Of a DNA stretch of 64,000 bases, positions 9,914 through 19,496 are shown in pieces. Positions within the stretch are counted from its first letter, which is position 1. The number at the start of each line of letters is the position of its first letter. Origin of the DNA: Bryopsis sp. KO-2023. Taxonomy: Eukaryota; Chlorophyta; Ulvophyceae; Bryopsidales; Bryopsidaceae. Position numbers and translations under genes: made by a program. The DNA lies in NCBI GenBank assembly GCA_030272585.1, contig BSYQ01000003.1, positions 5,332,001-5,396,000 on the forward strand, in the 5' to 3' direction. The notes under the pieces are model-generated. The model did no database searches and was not told where the DNA came from. It saw nothing but the letters and a program-made list of their open reading frames with translations.

Positions 9914-11122
9914 TCATTCAATCACCTTGATCATATCTTCCAAACCCACTCTCCGTCTATCTCTACCAGAAAAAACAGTAGCTAATCTCCATTCTGCAGA
10001 AATTTCTTCGATAATCCAAAACATTGATGATACTTCAGGATCCAAACATCTTCTTCGAAATGATCTCAAATATACCAAGTCTCCAACAGTAAAATCCAAC
10101 TCTCTTGATCTTGAATTTTTCTTTTCATAAGCTCTTTTTCTTCTAGCTTGTACCAAATCTCTCTGCCTTCTGGCTTCTCTCCACAAATCAAGTAAGTTTA
10201 AATTGCTGCTCTGTATTTCGAAATTATACCCATTGAAAATCACCTTCTGATTAAAACATAACTCCACAGGAGAAAGGCCTGTAGTAGAGTGGGGAGCACA
10301 ATTATGGCTGCACACTATTTGCTCCAGCAAACTAGGCCACTGATTCACTCCAATGCTACATTCCATGATCATACTCCTCAATCTAGTTTTAATATCTCTG
10401 ATGGACGATTCCACGCTCCCGTTGCTCTGTGGGTGAAAAGGTCTTCCCCTTCTGTGTTGAATTCCTTTCTCTACCAAAAAGATAGAGAATGTCCCACTAA
10501 ATTCTCCTCCATTATCCGACTTGATAAATTCAGGCGTGGGAAAATTCGCCAAAATTTCTCTTTCCAACCATTCCTTCAGAGAATCTGATGTTTTATCTTT
10601 GAGTTTTGTCACTACAACAAACTTAGAAAAGAGATCTAAAGCAACCACCACATACTTTACTCCACACAAACTTTTTGGTAATTGAGCAAGATCGATTCCC
10701 CATCCTTGAAATGGTCTATCCACTGTGTTATCTTGGACAATACTTTTGGGAGCAACCCATCTAATTCGATTGCACCTACATATGCCACAGTCCTTAAGGG
10801 AACTTCTCACAGTCGAAACTAAAGAAGAGAAATAATATCGCTGTTGGATGAATCGCAAGCTTTTTTCTTTCATATGTCCTAACCCCTTATGAATATTTTC
10901 TATCAATGAAACTCTTTCACTTGGGTGAGGAACTATTCTAGAAATCACCCCTTTATCCTTTTTCCACAGAACTCCATTCACAAACTGATACGTTTTCGAC
11001 TTTGCCTTCACTCGCGTTTTTTCGCTATGACTACCCGAAACTTCACCAGTTTGAAGAAACTCTATAGTGGGTGCATCCATCCACACGTCGTAAACCATTG
11101 TCTTTCTTTCCCTTGTTTCCAA
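9914..11122 (-). CDS. Ty3-type integrase, free-standing
   Basis: About 402 aa. It opens with an HHCC zinc-binding domain (H-x4-H ... CGICRC), then the catalytic core with the DDE triad: D in WGIDLAQ, D in KSDNGGEF and E in NGSVESSI. A C-terminal strand-rich domain follows (GDLVYLR...). In Ty3 elements integrase is the last part of Pol, fused behind RT/RNase H; here it begins as its own frame just after the gag-like ORF. It has no stops, so the catalytic protein could be made if expressed. It could be a deletion product or a real non-autonomous lineage. Confidence 0.85.
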   Translation of the reverse strand: METRERKTMVYDVWMDAPTIEFLQTGEVSGSHSEKTRVKAKSKTYQFVNGVLWKKDKGVISRIVPHPSERVSLIENIHKGLGHMKEKSLRFIQQRYYFSSLVSTVRSSLKDCGICRCNRIRWVAPKSIVQDNTVDRPFQGWGIDLAQLPKSLCGVKYVVVALDLFSKFVVVTKLKDKTSDSLKEWLEREILANFPTPEFIKSDNGGEFSGTFSIFLVEKGIQHRRGRPFHPQSNGSVESSIRDIKTRLRSMIMECSIGVNQWPSLLEQIVCSHNCAPHSTTGLSPVELCFNQKVIFNGYNFEIQSSNLNLLDLWREARRQRDLVQARRKRAYEKKNSRSRELDFTVGDLVYLRSFRRRCLDPEVSSMFWIIEEISAEWRLATVFSGRDRRRVGLEDMIKVIE

Positions 11123-11221
11123 AACCTCAATTAGACTTTTTTATACTTCCAATCATTTATTTTTTTTTGATACGAATAAATACCATTCAAAATAATCGCC
11201 GTACTCGACTCCATTATCATC

Positions 11222-12952
11222 TTAATCATCACCATCGTAAAAATCGTAATCACCATTATCACAATCATCGAAATCGCCATCATCGTAATCATAATCACCA
11301 CTCTGATCATGATCATTTCCAGAGCTGTGATATAAAATGGAATCACAATTTTGATCAGAATAGTTCGCAGAAGAACTATTTCCGGGATACACGTCACCTT
11401 CCACATTTTCTGACCCCATAGCATGTCCTTCCTCTTGCTCGTTTTCTATCTCACTTGAGGCAACTGAATTTGATTCATCAAAATCATCAACCAGAAATGG
11501 AAACTGGTCCTGAATGTTTTTCGGAATATCACTATTCCCAACGTCCCCGTCTGATGTATACTGGTCTGATTCATCACCCGAATTCTCTTTTGTTTTCTGA
11601 TCAACCTCTTCCTCTCTGCTTGATTTTTCTGATTCATGTTCTTCTACCAAAAATGGAAATCTGTTCAAGATTCCTTTTGGTACTGAAAATAATTCCTCAC
11701 TCCTGTCACTGAAATCATACCCATCTTCTCTTTCATCATCTGAATTTTCCCCTTGAGCATCAGAATTTCCAGAAGAAATATCTTCTACCAAAAATGGAAA
11801 TTTGTTCTGGATTTCTATAGGAATCTCCTTCCCTGATGTACCTTGATCTGAAAATTTCTCTCTGTCATTCTCCGATGCAATCAAAAAAGGAAATCTGACT
11901 CGAACGCTTTCGGGTATATTTTCACCTGATTCATCAGTTGAATCCTTTTCTGATGTTTCTATGGAAGAAGAAGAAGTAAAAGAAAAATCCTTATTCCCGG
12001 TCCATTGATCAACCTCTTCAAAATCTTCAGAACTCTGAGGTTTCCTTTCTTCGTCAGAAAATTCTTCTTCCCATAATGATTCATTAACCCGTGAAAACTT
12101 GTTTCCAATATTTTCAGAAGAATCCCCAACAAAATCTGCAACACATGGTAGTGTTCCAGGAGCATTTGATGGTTCAGAAATTTGTGATCCTGGGACAGAG
12201 TTCCCTTTGCTCTGTCCATGACATCCACGAACATTACGTTTCTGAAAACCAGAAAAGCTTGTACCACCAAAAAGCCCTTCCTGATTGCCAACATGCTTTC
12301 CCACACCTGATTGAAAAGCACTAAAATTCTGTCCCCTGAGTTTGGAATCTCCTGGCAATATTTTCCTTGCACTATTCTGACTGGTCCCCCAACGGCTGAA
12401 ATTGAAAAACCCCTGACTTTTTCCTCTCTGATGCATATTTGGTACATATTTTTGATGGATTTTCCCAGAATGAGGTTGATCATTTTTTGAAACTTCAAAA
12501 GGTCTGTAATTAAAAAAACCCATCCTTTTCTTTGATGCATCACACCATTCACCACTGAGTTGTGCTACACCAGGATTCAACGGAACTGGTCCAGATTTTC
12601 GACTATACATCGGCTCTTTTGTCGAATCGAATCCTTGTTTGGGCACTGCAGGCCTACCAAACTGAAATGAAGCCGCAGGCAAACGAGGAAGACCTTGTTT
12701 TTTCTTTGTAAAACCCTGACAGTTTTTTGCCTCATGTCCTTTTCGTCGACAAGAATAACACAAACGAGATCTCTGCCGACTCGTGCCCTTTTGAAACCCT
12801 TTGGGAATAACTTTTTGACCGGGCTGTGATACTATATGTCGTATAGAACCTACAGCTCTTTCGAGCCGTACCAATTGCTCCAGAAGCGACGCTTCAATGT
12901 TTTGAGACGCTTCAATCCTTCTGACTCCACAAACAGCATCTTGCATCTTCAC
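11222..12952 (-). CDS. Gag-like protein with CCHC knuckle and four FPFLV repeats
   Basis: About 576 aa. A zinc knuckle, CYSCRRKGHEAKNC (C-x2-C-x4-H-x4-C), lies at residues 65-78. The usual capsid region before it is nearly absent. After a basic middle, the acidic second half has four spaced copies of a motif of the form IP-x-x-I-x-x-x-FPFLV-x-(E/D)(D/E), about 55-60 residues apart. It ends in a D/Y/G-rich tail. The start is the first ATG in the open frame; an upstream non-ATG start or frameshift cannot be excluded. Confidence 0.72.
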   Translation of the reverse strand: MKMQDAVCGVRRIEASQNIEASLLEQLVRLERAVGSIRHIVSQPGQKVIPKGFQKGTSRQRSRLCYSCRRKGHEAKNCQGFTKKKQGLPRLPAASFQFGRPAVPKQGFDSTKEPMYSRKSGPVPLNPGVAQLSGEWCDASKKRMGFFNYRPFEVSKNDQPHSGKIHQKYVPNMHQRGKSQGFFNFSRWGTSQNSARKILPGDSKLRGQNFSAFQSGVGKHVGNQEGLFGGTSFSGFQKRNVRGCHGQSKGNSVPGSQISEPSNAPGTLPCVADFVGDSSENIGNKFSRVNESLWEEEFSDEERKPQSSEDFEEVDQWTGNKDFSFTSSSSIETSEKDSTDESGENIPESVRVRFPFLIASENDREKFSDQGTSGKEIPIEIQNKFPFLVEDISSGNSDAQGENSDDEREDGYDFSDRSEELFSVPKGILNRFPFLVEEHESEKSSREEEVDQKTKENSGDESDQYTSDGDVGNSDIPKNIQDQFPFLVDDFDESNSVASSEIENEQEEGHAMGSENVEGDVYPGNSSSANYSDQNCDSILYHSSGNDHDQSGDYDYDDGDFDDCDNGDYDFYDGDD

Positions 12953-13141
12953 AAATCAATATTTCCACAACGTACTCCTCGCGCAAAAACCCACGCGCGA
13001 TTTGTTTGACCACACAGGCTCGATCGCGCAAAACTATCTCGCGACCTTTAAACTGCACAGTGCTACAGCGCAGTTCTAGCTCCACGCAGGAGAAACACAC
13101 AGTACACCAGACGTTTGGAAAACGCCGCCACACAGGCACAC

Positions 13142-13172
13142 CCTCAATCGAGCGCTGGGCTCCGAAACCAAA
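13142..13172 (-). promoter_or_regulatory. Primer-binding site of the LTR element
   Basis: On the minus strand the upstream LTR ends ...CAAAACA, followed by TT and then TGGTTTCGGAGCC. That is complementary to a tRNA 3' end finishing in CCA, and resembles the common plant PBS TGGTATCAGAGC for initiator tRNA-Met with two changes. Confidence 0.65.
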
Positions 13173-13308
13173 TGTTTTGCAGTAGCAATTACAAATAACA
13201 GAAGTCGTCTATACAGTTTCCCAAGCGAATTAAGAACTAATTCGACAAAGTGATCAATCCAAGAATCCTCTAATCCACATCGTACTCGCAAAAGATTAAC
13301 CGACGACA
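13173..13308 (-). repeat. 5' LTR of the Ty3-type element
   Basis: 136 bp with TG...CA ends, apparently identical to the copy at 9730-9865. Being upstream on the minus strand it should hold the element's promoter. No clear TATA box was seen. Confidence 0.85.
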
Positions 13309-13794
13309 GCAGCACCATCACCCCCTCTCGCTCCCATCATGCGAAGTGATGGTACTTGCGTAGTAGTTCCGAGAACGCCAATCCTGACGTCGGAATGTTT
13401 GCACGCTTCCAACGTCGCTTCCATCGTGGTTCCATCTTCCGCTTCCATGGAAGATGGAACCACATTTGGCCGAGCTGCTCCAAATGTGACGAGTTGGGCT
13501 TGGATTTTATTTGTTTTGCAGTAGAGACTTTTGGGGGGTTTTCGTCTGACAGTCAAACTTTGGTTCGTTCTTTATCGCGTATGGTTGCCACTCTTCAAAA
13601 CCTTCCTACGTCGATAGTTGTGGAAAGGGCCTGGCAACAGCTTTCTCTTTCCTTGCACCGTTCGATAGCTTCTGCATTGCTTGAACGGTCGTCGATTTTT
13701 AGTGATTCGTTTTCTTATGAGAGGGGTTGATTTTGTTTTTTCCTTTTGAATGACAATCAGTGTTTGTAGATACGGATCGGTGTAATAGGCTTCC

Positions 13795-14045
13795 ATGGAA
13801 ATGAGTGGCACCGATCGCTTCCGCGGAAGCGATCGTGGAAGCGTGCGATTGTAACGCCCACAGCTCGCTTCCAAGACTGCTTCCATGGAAGCGGTCGCTA
13901 CCACACTCACTTCCACGGAAGCGGAAGATGGAACCACGATGGAAGCGAGAATGGAAGCGATCGTTTCCAGTGGAAGCGATGGATTCCAGTTTCGCTTCCA
14001 CTGGAAGCGATCGCTTCCAGTTTCGCTTCGATTGGAAGCGAGCCG
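13795..14045. repeat. GGAAGCG palindromic array, copy 1
   Basis: Degenerate repeats of CGCTTCCA..TGGAAGCG-type palindromes, 12-28 bases each, alternate in both orientations for about 250 bp. Long open frames across it on both strands follow from the repeat and are not taken as genes. The same unit recurs at 22370-22625. Confidence 0.75.
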
Positions 14046-14212
14046 GAACTGGGCGTGCTGGGGGAAAATTGCAAGAATTTTCTTGCGTCTAATTGATGTT
14101 ATTAATGAGCACTGGGAGTCGAACCCGAAAAAGCCCAGGGTCGCCGCCAAAGAGCGTCCCTTGCACACTCTTTTAGGACTAGTCCCAAACTGACTCACAC
14201 TACCAAGCATTC

Positions 14213-15213
14213 ATGAATAGGCAGTTCTTCTGTGTTTGTGGGAAAACCTTTGCTAAAAAATCTGGCCTTGGACGTCACAAACAGTTCTATGGAAGTGGAT
14301 GTGTTCCTCCCATAGCCTCACGGAAGCGACCACCTTGTGAAGAAGAAACTGATCCTCCTGGAGATCAATCGACACATCTTACTGATGATCCAAGCATTGA
14401 AGATACAAGCCATAAAATTTTCGCTGACAACTCAGATCAAGAGGATTTTTGTCCACAGTTTGAAGGTGACTAATAATTAAGATGATACAGGTTGAAAAAC
14501 TGTAAAAAACATCACAATAAAATAGACTGAACAAACTTGCAACTTATTTTTTATATGTACTACATACTACACTATGGCGGTTTTTGTGCTTTGGGAAAGC
14601 AGCCACCCCCACCACCCCTTGATCATGGCAGCACCCTTGACCCTGACATTGGCTTTACAACTGCCCCCGACAATGCTTTCGATGGTATGAATGTGGTTAG
14701 AAGGTTTGATTCAGAAAACTTGAGATATTATGGTCATTTCTGATTACTGATTAAATTTTTTTCTCAACAGAAAGCTCACCTACCAAGGATTGGACACTTG
14801 AGTTTGTCCACTGGCTTTCTTCTTGCAATGAAGGCCGGGGCCTCTCCGACCGAGATACAACAGTCCTTCTGGACATATTGCATGACCCGGGGTTTCATGT
14901 GGCGAACCTGTACATCAAAAACATAAGAGATGTAAGAAAAAGAAGACAAGTGATGATTGAAGAAAACACAAAGCCATGGTTTGAAAAGGAGATCGCACAC
15001 AAAATTAATGATAAGGACTATACCTTTCAGTTTCATATGCGGGATCCGCTGGATTGGCTACGAAGAGCTATGCAACATGAAAATATTATAACTGAGCCAA
15101 GGAAAATTTTTGAAGATGGCCACAGAGTTTTTTTGGGACCACACACGGCGGATGCATGGCTGGATTCACAGCAGTTGTCTGGCCGGGAGGGGTCTGTCAT
15201 TGCTTCGATTCAG
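14213..15213 (+). mobile_element. Plavaka-type (KDZ) transposase fragment
   Basis: An ATG at 14213 begins an exon with a C2H2-like finger (FFCVCGKTFAKKSGLGRHK) and an acidic tail, ending near a GTGACT donor. A short proline-rich exon lies near 14599-14681. A third exon, 14771-15213, joins in phase from the GTATGA donor. It contains DPLDWLRRA and a later GPHTADAWLDSQ segment resembling the N-terminal part of Plavaka transposases, which also begin with a C2H2 finger. The catalytic C-terminal half is absent; tandem repeats follow immediately. Assigned from motif layout only. Confidence 0.5.
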
Positions 15214-15239
15214 GTATTTAAGAACTCAGAAAAATAACA

Positions 15240-15628
15240 TCACATTACCTTTTATGCGAACCTTAGGCCCTCCTCAGCTTTCCTCCTAGAAAATGCTTCC
15301 TGCTGCAGTTTTCAAACCACCTTTTAAAAATTGAACCTCAGATTTTTTATATCACACTGCATTTCATGCAAACCTCAGCCCCTGCTCAGTTTTCCCCTTT
15401 AAAAATGCTTTCTGTTGCAGTTTTCAAATCACATTTTAAAAATTCAACCTCAGTTTTTTCAGATCACATTACCTTTCATGCGAACCTCAGGCCCTCCTCG
15501 GTTTTCCTCCTAGAAAATACTTCCTGCTGCAGTTTGCAAACCACCTTTTAAAAATTCAACCTCAGTTTTTTCAGATCACATTACCTTTCATGCGAACCTC
15601 AGGCCCTCCTCGGTTTTCCTCATCAATT
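15240..15628. repeat. 112-bp tandem repeat, about 3.4 copies
   Basis: Units start at about 15242, 15354, 15466 and 15578, so the period is a regular 112 bases. Each begins CACATTACCTTT and continues with ATGCGAACCTCAGGCCC. Copies differ at several positions. It lies directly behind the Plavaka-like exon donor. Confidence 0.85.
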
Positions 15629-15684
15629 GGAAACATCCATTCACAGACTTGCTCGTCGTCCCAAAAGATGGGCTTGGGTTCGTT

Positions 15685-16102
15685 TTAAACGGCCGAACTC
15701 TGTTCTTGCATAATCGACCAGTCTGTCTGGGTACAATATAACGATATAATTTTAGAAACATTACCCGATTTTCTTCTAATGAACCAACTTTTTTTGCTAA
15801 ATTTTAAAAAATTAATGGTCTTTATAGTTTTTGATGTCATAAAAAAAAAAAAAAATAAAAATGCCAAAACAAGGCAGTTACCCCTTTTCAATTATACTCA
15901 CACTCAGGGAGTATCTATTTAAGTAATTATTTATATATTTATCAATTATCAATTTACCTGGACAATATGACCTTGTATGCAGCCACATGCGCTACCAGCT
16001 GCAACAGAAGCGGCTCTATTCGTGAAGAGTCCAGCAAATCGACGTATTCAAACATAATGTTGGCTGCACGTTCGTTCAACGGCTGGGGGACCTCCATTGC
16101 CT
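15685..16102 (-). CDS. 3' end of an unknown gene (two exons)
   Basis: Exon 16102-15958 reads as ordinary helical protein (PLNERAANIMFEYVDLLDSS...LLLQLVAHVAAYKVILS) and ends in an AG|GTAAAT donor in phase 2. It joins in phase to 15775-15685, which ends in TAA. The acceptor of the first exon needs phase 1 from an upstream exon, possibly within the protein-like minus-strand frame at 16616-17071, but that joint is uncertain. No family is recognised. Confidence 0.4.
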
Positions 16103-16496
16103 CTTTTTTTCGCCGCGCAAATAAAATCACCAAAAAACAATCCTCTTAATCGAGACTGACAAAATTCTCATTTAGGGGAGAAGGGGGTCATGTAAATAAT
16201 ATCCCAGCCATAGACGCTGATTAATGAACATGACCAGAACTGGAGGGTGCAAAAACTTGTTTTAAAAAGGCTGGAAGTGAAAACAATCTGATGTCAGTTT
16301 AATCGTGGATTAAAATATGATTTTTTCAAACAGAAAGACAGTTGGAAAAACCTGTGTTTGAAAAAGGGGTGCTTCAAAGAGCACCCATGGAAAGATGTCC
16401 CTGAAGGCAGCTGCCAATATATTCTTAAGGTTTATGGGATTCGAAACGCTTTTCAATCAATAATGACTAGACTTCGATATTGCACGCCAACTCCTC

Positions 16497-16575
16497 GATA
16501 TATATATATATATATATATATAACCCCCCCCCAAAAAAAAATAAAACTAAATAAAACTAAATAAATAAATGAATG
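16497..16575. repeat. TA microsatellite and A-rich tract
   Basis: A (TA)n run of about 22 bases is followed by C8-A8 homopolymers and short TAAATAAA and GAATGAATGAATG tandem repeats. Confidence 0.8.
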
Positions 16576-16615
16576 AATGAATGCCAGTCTCGACATACCT
16601 GTTCGTTGAGGCGCT

Positions 16616-17071
16616 CTATCCCATTTTTTCTTTCGTCCGTTGCTTCATCAGTTCCCTTCTTTTTTCCCTACTGAGAAACCTGATGCGCTCCCCTTCCGAT
16701 CCATGGGCTCGAAGCCCAGCGCGACACTGATGAATAACCGATAGGCGAAGTCGTCCTCGGTTTTCGCTTGGGGCGCTTGGGTCCCTCAGAACGGCGACGC
16801 CACCGAACCCGCCGAGACTGCGGCACCACCGAGCCTGCCGAGACTGCGAAACCCACCCAGCCCCTCTGTTCGCATCAGGGCTGGAAAATTGGGGAAACGT
16901 GTTCAACCGAGATCTTTCCAGTCTTTCCAGCATCTGTCGCAATTGTGGATGTATGTCGGACATTCGAAAACACCCCCCATTCATGATCCTGGTCACCTTC
17001 GTTCCGTTGAGTGCTGAGTGGAAGCGCCTTACAGTCCGATCTACCTGCAGTCGCAGTTGCTGTTCCGTCAA
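16616..17071 (-). CDS. Hypothetical minus-strand coding region
   Basis: An open frame of 151 codons from an ATG at 17071. It looks coding in two parts: QLRLQVDRTVRRFHSALNG near the start and a charged KRRELMKQRTKEK end. A consensus-like CAG|GTATGT donor lies just beyond its stop, so the true exon may use another frame there and continue to the exon at 16102. Unrecognised; may be chance. Confidence 0.25.
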   Translation of the reverse strand: MTEQQLRLQVDRTVRRFHSALNGTKVTRIMNGGCFRMSDIHPQLRQMLERLERSRLNTFPQFSSPDANRGAGWVSQSRQARWCRSLGGFGGVAVLRDPSAPSENRGRLRLSVIHQCRAGLRAHGSEGERIRFLSREKRRELMKQRTKEKMG

Positions 17072-17204
17072 GTGCTTCAGTTTTTAGTTGTTGGCACCTG
17101 CCTGTGGTGTGGCGTGGAGTTTTTATGGACCAGGTGTGGATGCTGCGAGTGAATCTGGAAGTGCTGCGTCCCCAGTTGGCAAGGCTTGTCTGGGACACCA
17201 GGAT

Positions 17205-17669
17205 CAGAGATAGGACTTTACGGTTACGGTCACCGTAACCGGACCGTAACCACCGTAACCGGACCGTAACCGGAGTACAATTTTCGTCAGAAAATCGTAC
17301 TTTTACGGCCGTAACCGTAGCACCGTACCACTCCGTACCGCTCCGTACCGGACCGTAACGACCGTAACGGCCGTAACAACCGTAAACCGTAGAAAGTGAC
17401 CCCCGCAGGGTCCCGCGATTCCAAAGGAACCCAGGGGGATTCGAACCCGCGACCCTACTGACTGCAGCCTAACGCTTTAGCACTGAACCACGCTACTTCA
17501 CGATGATTTAGGGCCTACCGTAGTTATACCGTACCTGTTCCGTACCGTAAAAACAACATATTACTCCGGTTACGGTACGGAGTTACGGCCGTAGTACGGT
17601 GACCGTAACCCGACCGTAACCGGACCGGACCGGAGTCGGACCAAAAATTTGGCCCAAGTCCTATCTCTG
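17205..17669 (-). mobile_element. hAT-type MITE with tRNA-Cys-like core, copy 1
   Basis: 465 bp with inverted ends CAGAGATAGGACTT / AAGTCCTATCTCTG, and a perfect 8-bp target duplication ACCAGGAT at 17197-17204 and 17670-17677. CAG-starting ends and 8-bp duplications are the hAT hallmark. The body is built from short GGTTACGGT/CCGTAAC words, and in the middle lies a tRNA-like segment read on the minus strand. It is the reverse complement of the copy at 17984-18447. Confidence 0.88.
17415..17510 (-). other. tRNA-Cys-like segment inside the MITE
   Basis: On the minus strand it shows a D-arm or A-box-like TGGTTCAGTGCTAAAGCG, an anticodon-loop-like CTGCAGT (GCA in the Cys position) and a B box GGTTCGAATCC. 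The stems are imperfect, so it is a tRNA-derived SINE-like or pseudogene piece, not a working tRNA. Confidence 0.55.
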
Positions 17670-17983
17670 ACCAGGATCCCACCAGGTCCTGGGAGGCTTG
17701 CCTTGAATAGTCTTCTTGGTGATCCTGATAAGTTGGTTTACCTGAGCTGTACAGGGGAATAGCCATCCTCCCAATTGCAGGGGAAGGGGCTGGAAAGCCT
17801 GTGCTCTGCATGTCAGCCCAATTGTAGGGGAAGGGGTGCTCCTCAGTTACTCTCAGAGGTTCAGAGGGATTAAATGTTGTTGGATCAGGTGGTTGGGAAG
17901 ACCTACAGAGGAGTTCACAGGAATTCTGGAAGTGATGTTCAAAAGGTGAACGGTTGATGGGTGCATTTTCTTTGCGTATTAGC

Positions 17984-18447
17984 CAGAGATAGGACTTGGG
18001 CCGATTTTTTGGTCCGGCTCCGGTCCGGTCCGGTTACGGTCGGGTTACGGTCACCGTACTACGGCCGTAATTCCGTACCGTAACCGGAGTAATATGCTGT
18101 TTTTACGGTACGGAACAGGTACGGTATAGCTACGGCAGGCCCTAAATCATCGTGAAGTAGTGTGGTTCAGTGTTAAAGCGTTAGGCTGCAGTCTGTAGGG
18201 TCGCAGGTTCGAATCCCCCTGGGTTCCTTTGGAATCGCGGGACCCCGCGGGGGTCACTTTCTACGGTTTACGGTTGGTACGGTCGTTACGGTCATTACGG
18301 TCCGGTACGGAGCGGTACGGAGCGGTACGGAGCTACGGTTACGGCCGTAAAAGTACGATTTTCCGACGAAAATTGTACTCCGGTTACGGTCCGGTTACGG
18401 CGTTACGGTACGGTTACGGTGACCGTAACCGTAAAGTCCTATCACTG
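17984..18447 (+). mobile_element. hAT-type MITE with tRNA-Cys-like core, copy 2
   Basis: 464 bp, inverted relative to copy 1. Ends are CAGAGATAGGACTT and AAGTCCTATCACTG, and the perfect 8-bp target duplication is GTATTAGC (17976-17983, 18448-18455). The two copies have different target duplications, so they inserted independently 314 bp apart. The tRNA-like part (about 18145-18240) is on the plus strand with B box GGTTCGAATCC. Confidence 0.88.
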
Positions 18448-18647
18448 GTATTAGCCAGTTCACCAGACAGTGCCCTTGGAAGGTCCACCAAGACCTGACT
18501 TGGAAGTGTCTGTTTTCTGAGTTTACAGGCCCCCCTCCACTCCTCCCCCCCCAAAACCCAAGCAAGTCTTCAGAGGCCATGTGATGAAGTGAAGAATAAT
18601 CCACTTGTTCTTAAAACCTTTCTGTTGATTTTTGTTCAACTTGGTAG

Positions 18648-18750
18648 AGTTGCTTCACCTTACGAAGGAAAGACAGCAATCGTTGTCGGGGCAGGCCCCG
18701 CTGGATCGGTGGCTGCAATCCTGCTGGCAAAAAGAGGATTCAATATGAAG
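18648..18750 (+). pseudogene. Orphan FAD-dependent monooxygenase exon
   Basis: An exon between a TAG acceptor and an ATGAAG|GTCAGA donor encodes a classic dinucleotide-binding fold: TAIVVGAGPAGSVAAILLAK with GxGxxG, followed by RGF. This is the N-terminal FAD site seen in kynurenine 3-monooxygenase-like and related flavoprotein hydroxylases. No following exon is found before the convergent minus-strand gene ending at 19497, so it looks like a gene fragment. An upstream ATG at 18589 keeps the frame open but would skip the acceptor. Confidence 0.45.
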
Positions 18751-19286
18751 GTCAGATTTTCGCCCCAGGTGATCGAAAAGCGTTCCAATTTGCAATTTGC
18801 CACCCCCAAAAGAAGCACCCGGTGAGTGTCTGACGTTCATGCATCCAGATATAGATTCAGTGAATGATGTAGTGTAGGACCCTTTCCTTCTTCTTCTTCT
18901 TTTTATTTTTTCAATTGGTTGTTTCACCCTACAAACAAGCAACTGAAAAATGGATGTATTCTAAGGGCCTGGGGGCCGCTAGGGAATGATTCATTGTGTC
19001 ATTACAAAGCCAGCATTTCACATCTTCTTCTTATGATTATTTTGAAGGCTGTCCATGGTATTGTGAGAATTCTAAAAAGAGGTAGGAGAGAGATACCCCC
19101 ACACTGAGTGCAGCATTGAAGAGAGATGTTGCTGCTTCAAGGTATGGCCTTCACTTGTGAAATGCTGCAGTCTCAGCAGAAGTTCACAAACAGAAATTCT
19201 TTGGTTCAAGGATTCGAAAGGAGACAGCATAGTTTTTCAGAAGTTTTTACAGAAAAAGAGAATGGATTTAAATTTCCTGATTTTCT

Positions 19287-19354
19287 GACAACACTGTAAG
19301 TGTGATAAAAGAGACGGCAGTGGTCATTGCTTGGGTTCGATTCCCAGGGTTGTC
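19287..19354 (+). other. tRNA-like sequence
   Basis: A 68-base segment whose ends pair (GACAACA with GGTTGTC, six of seven). A T-arm-like TTGGG/CCCAG stem carries a GGTTCGATTCC B box. The D and anticodon arms are poor. Probably a tRNA-derived remnant, not a functional tRNA. Confidence 0.3.
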
Positions 19355-19496
19355 AAATCTCTTACATGATGCCAACCAGAAACATATCATCGACTTTTTT
19401 CATAGTCTTGGTTCTAGTGGTTCTCATCGTCAAAAAATAATATGCGGATCGCACTTTCGATTAGGAAAAAGTTTTAGCACCCAGTTTTTTTTTTTT

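Larger units (their letters stand above)
9730..13308 (-). mobile_element. Ty3-type LTR retrotransposon lacking reverse transcriptase
   Basis: The element runs on the minus strand between two 136-bp direct repeats that appear identical over their full length and begin TG and end CA. Next to the upstream LTR, after two bases, is a primer-binding site; its complement reads GGCTCCGAAACCA, a tRNA 3' end resembling initiator Met tRNA. Inside are a gag-like ORF (12952-11222) and an integrase ORF (11122-9914). Only about 100 bases separate them, so protease, reverse transcriptase and RNase H are missing. No target-site duplication is evident. Identical LTRs imply recent insertion or recombination, and mobilisation would need another element's RT. 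Confidence 0.85.

Noticed and set aside
13572-14210. 212-codon minus-strand frame
   Set aside because: Entirely made of the GGAAGCG palindromic repeat plus flanks; no splice or domain support.
17205-18447. Genuine tRNA genes in the 17-18 kb region
   Set aside because: The A- and B-box-like sequences are convincing, but anticodon and T stems do not pair properly, and both copies lie inside MITEs with target duplications.
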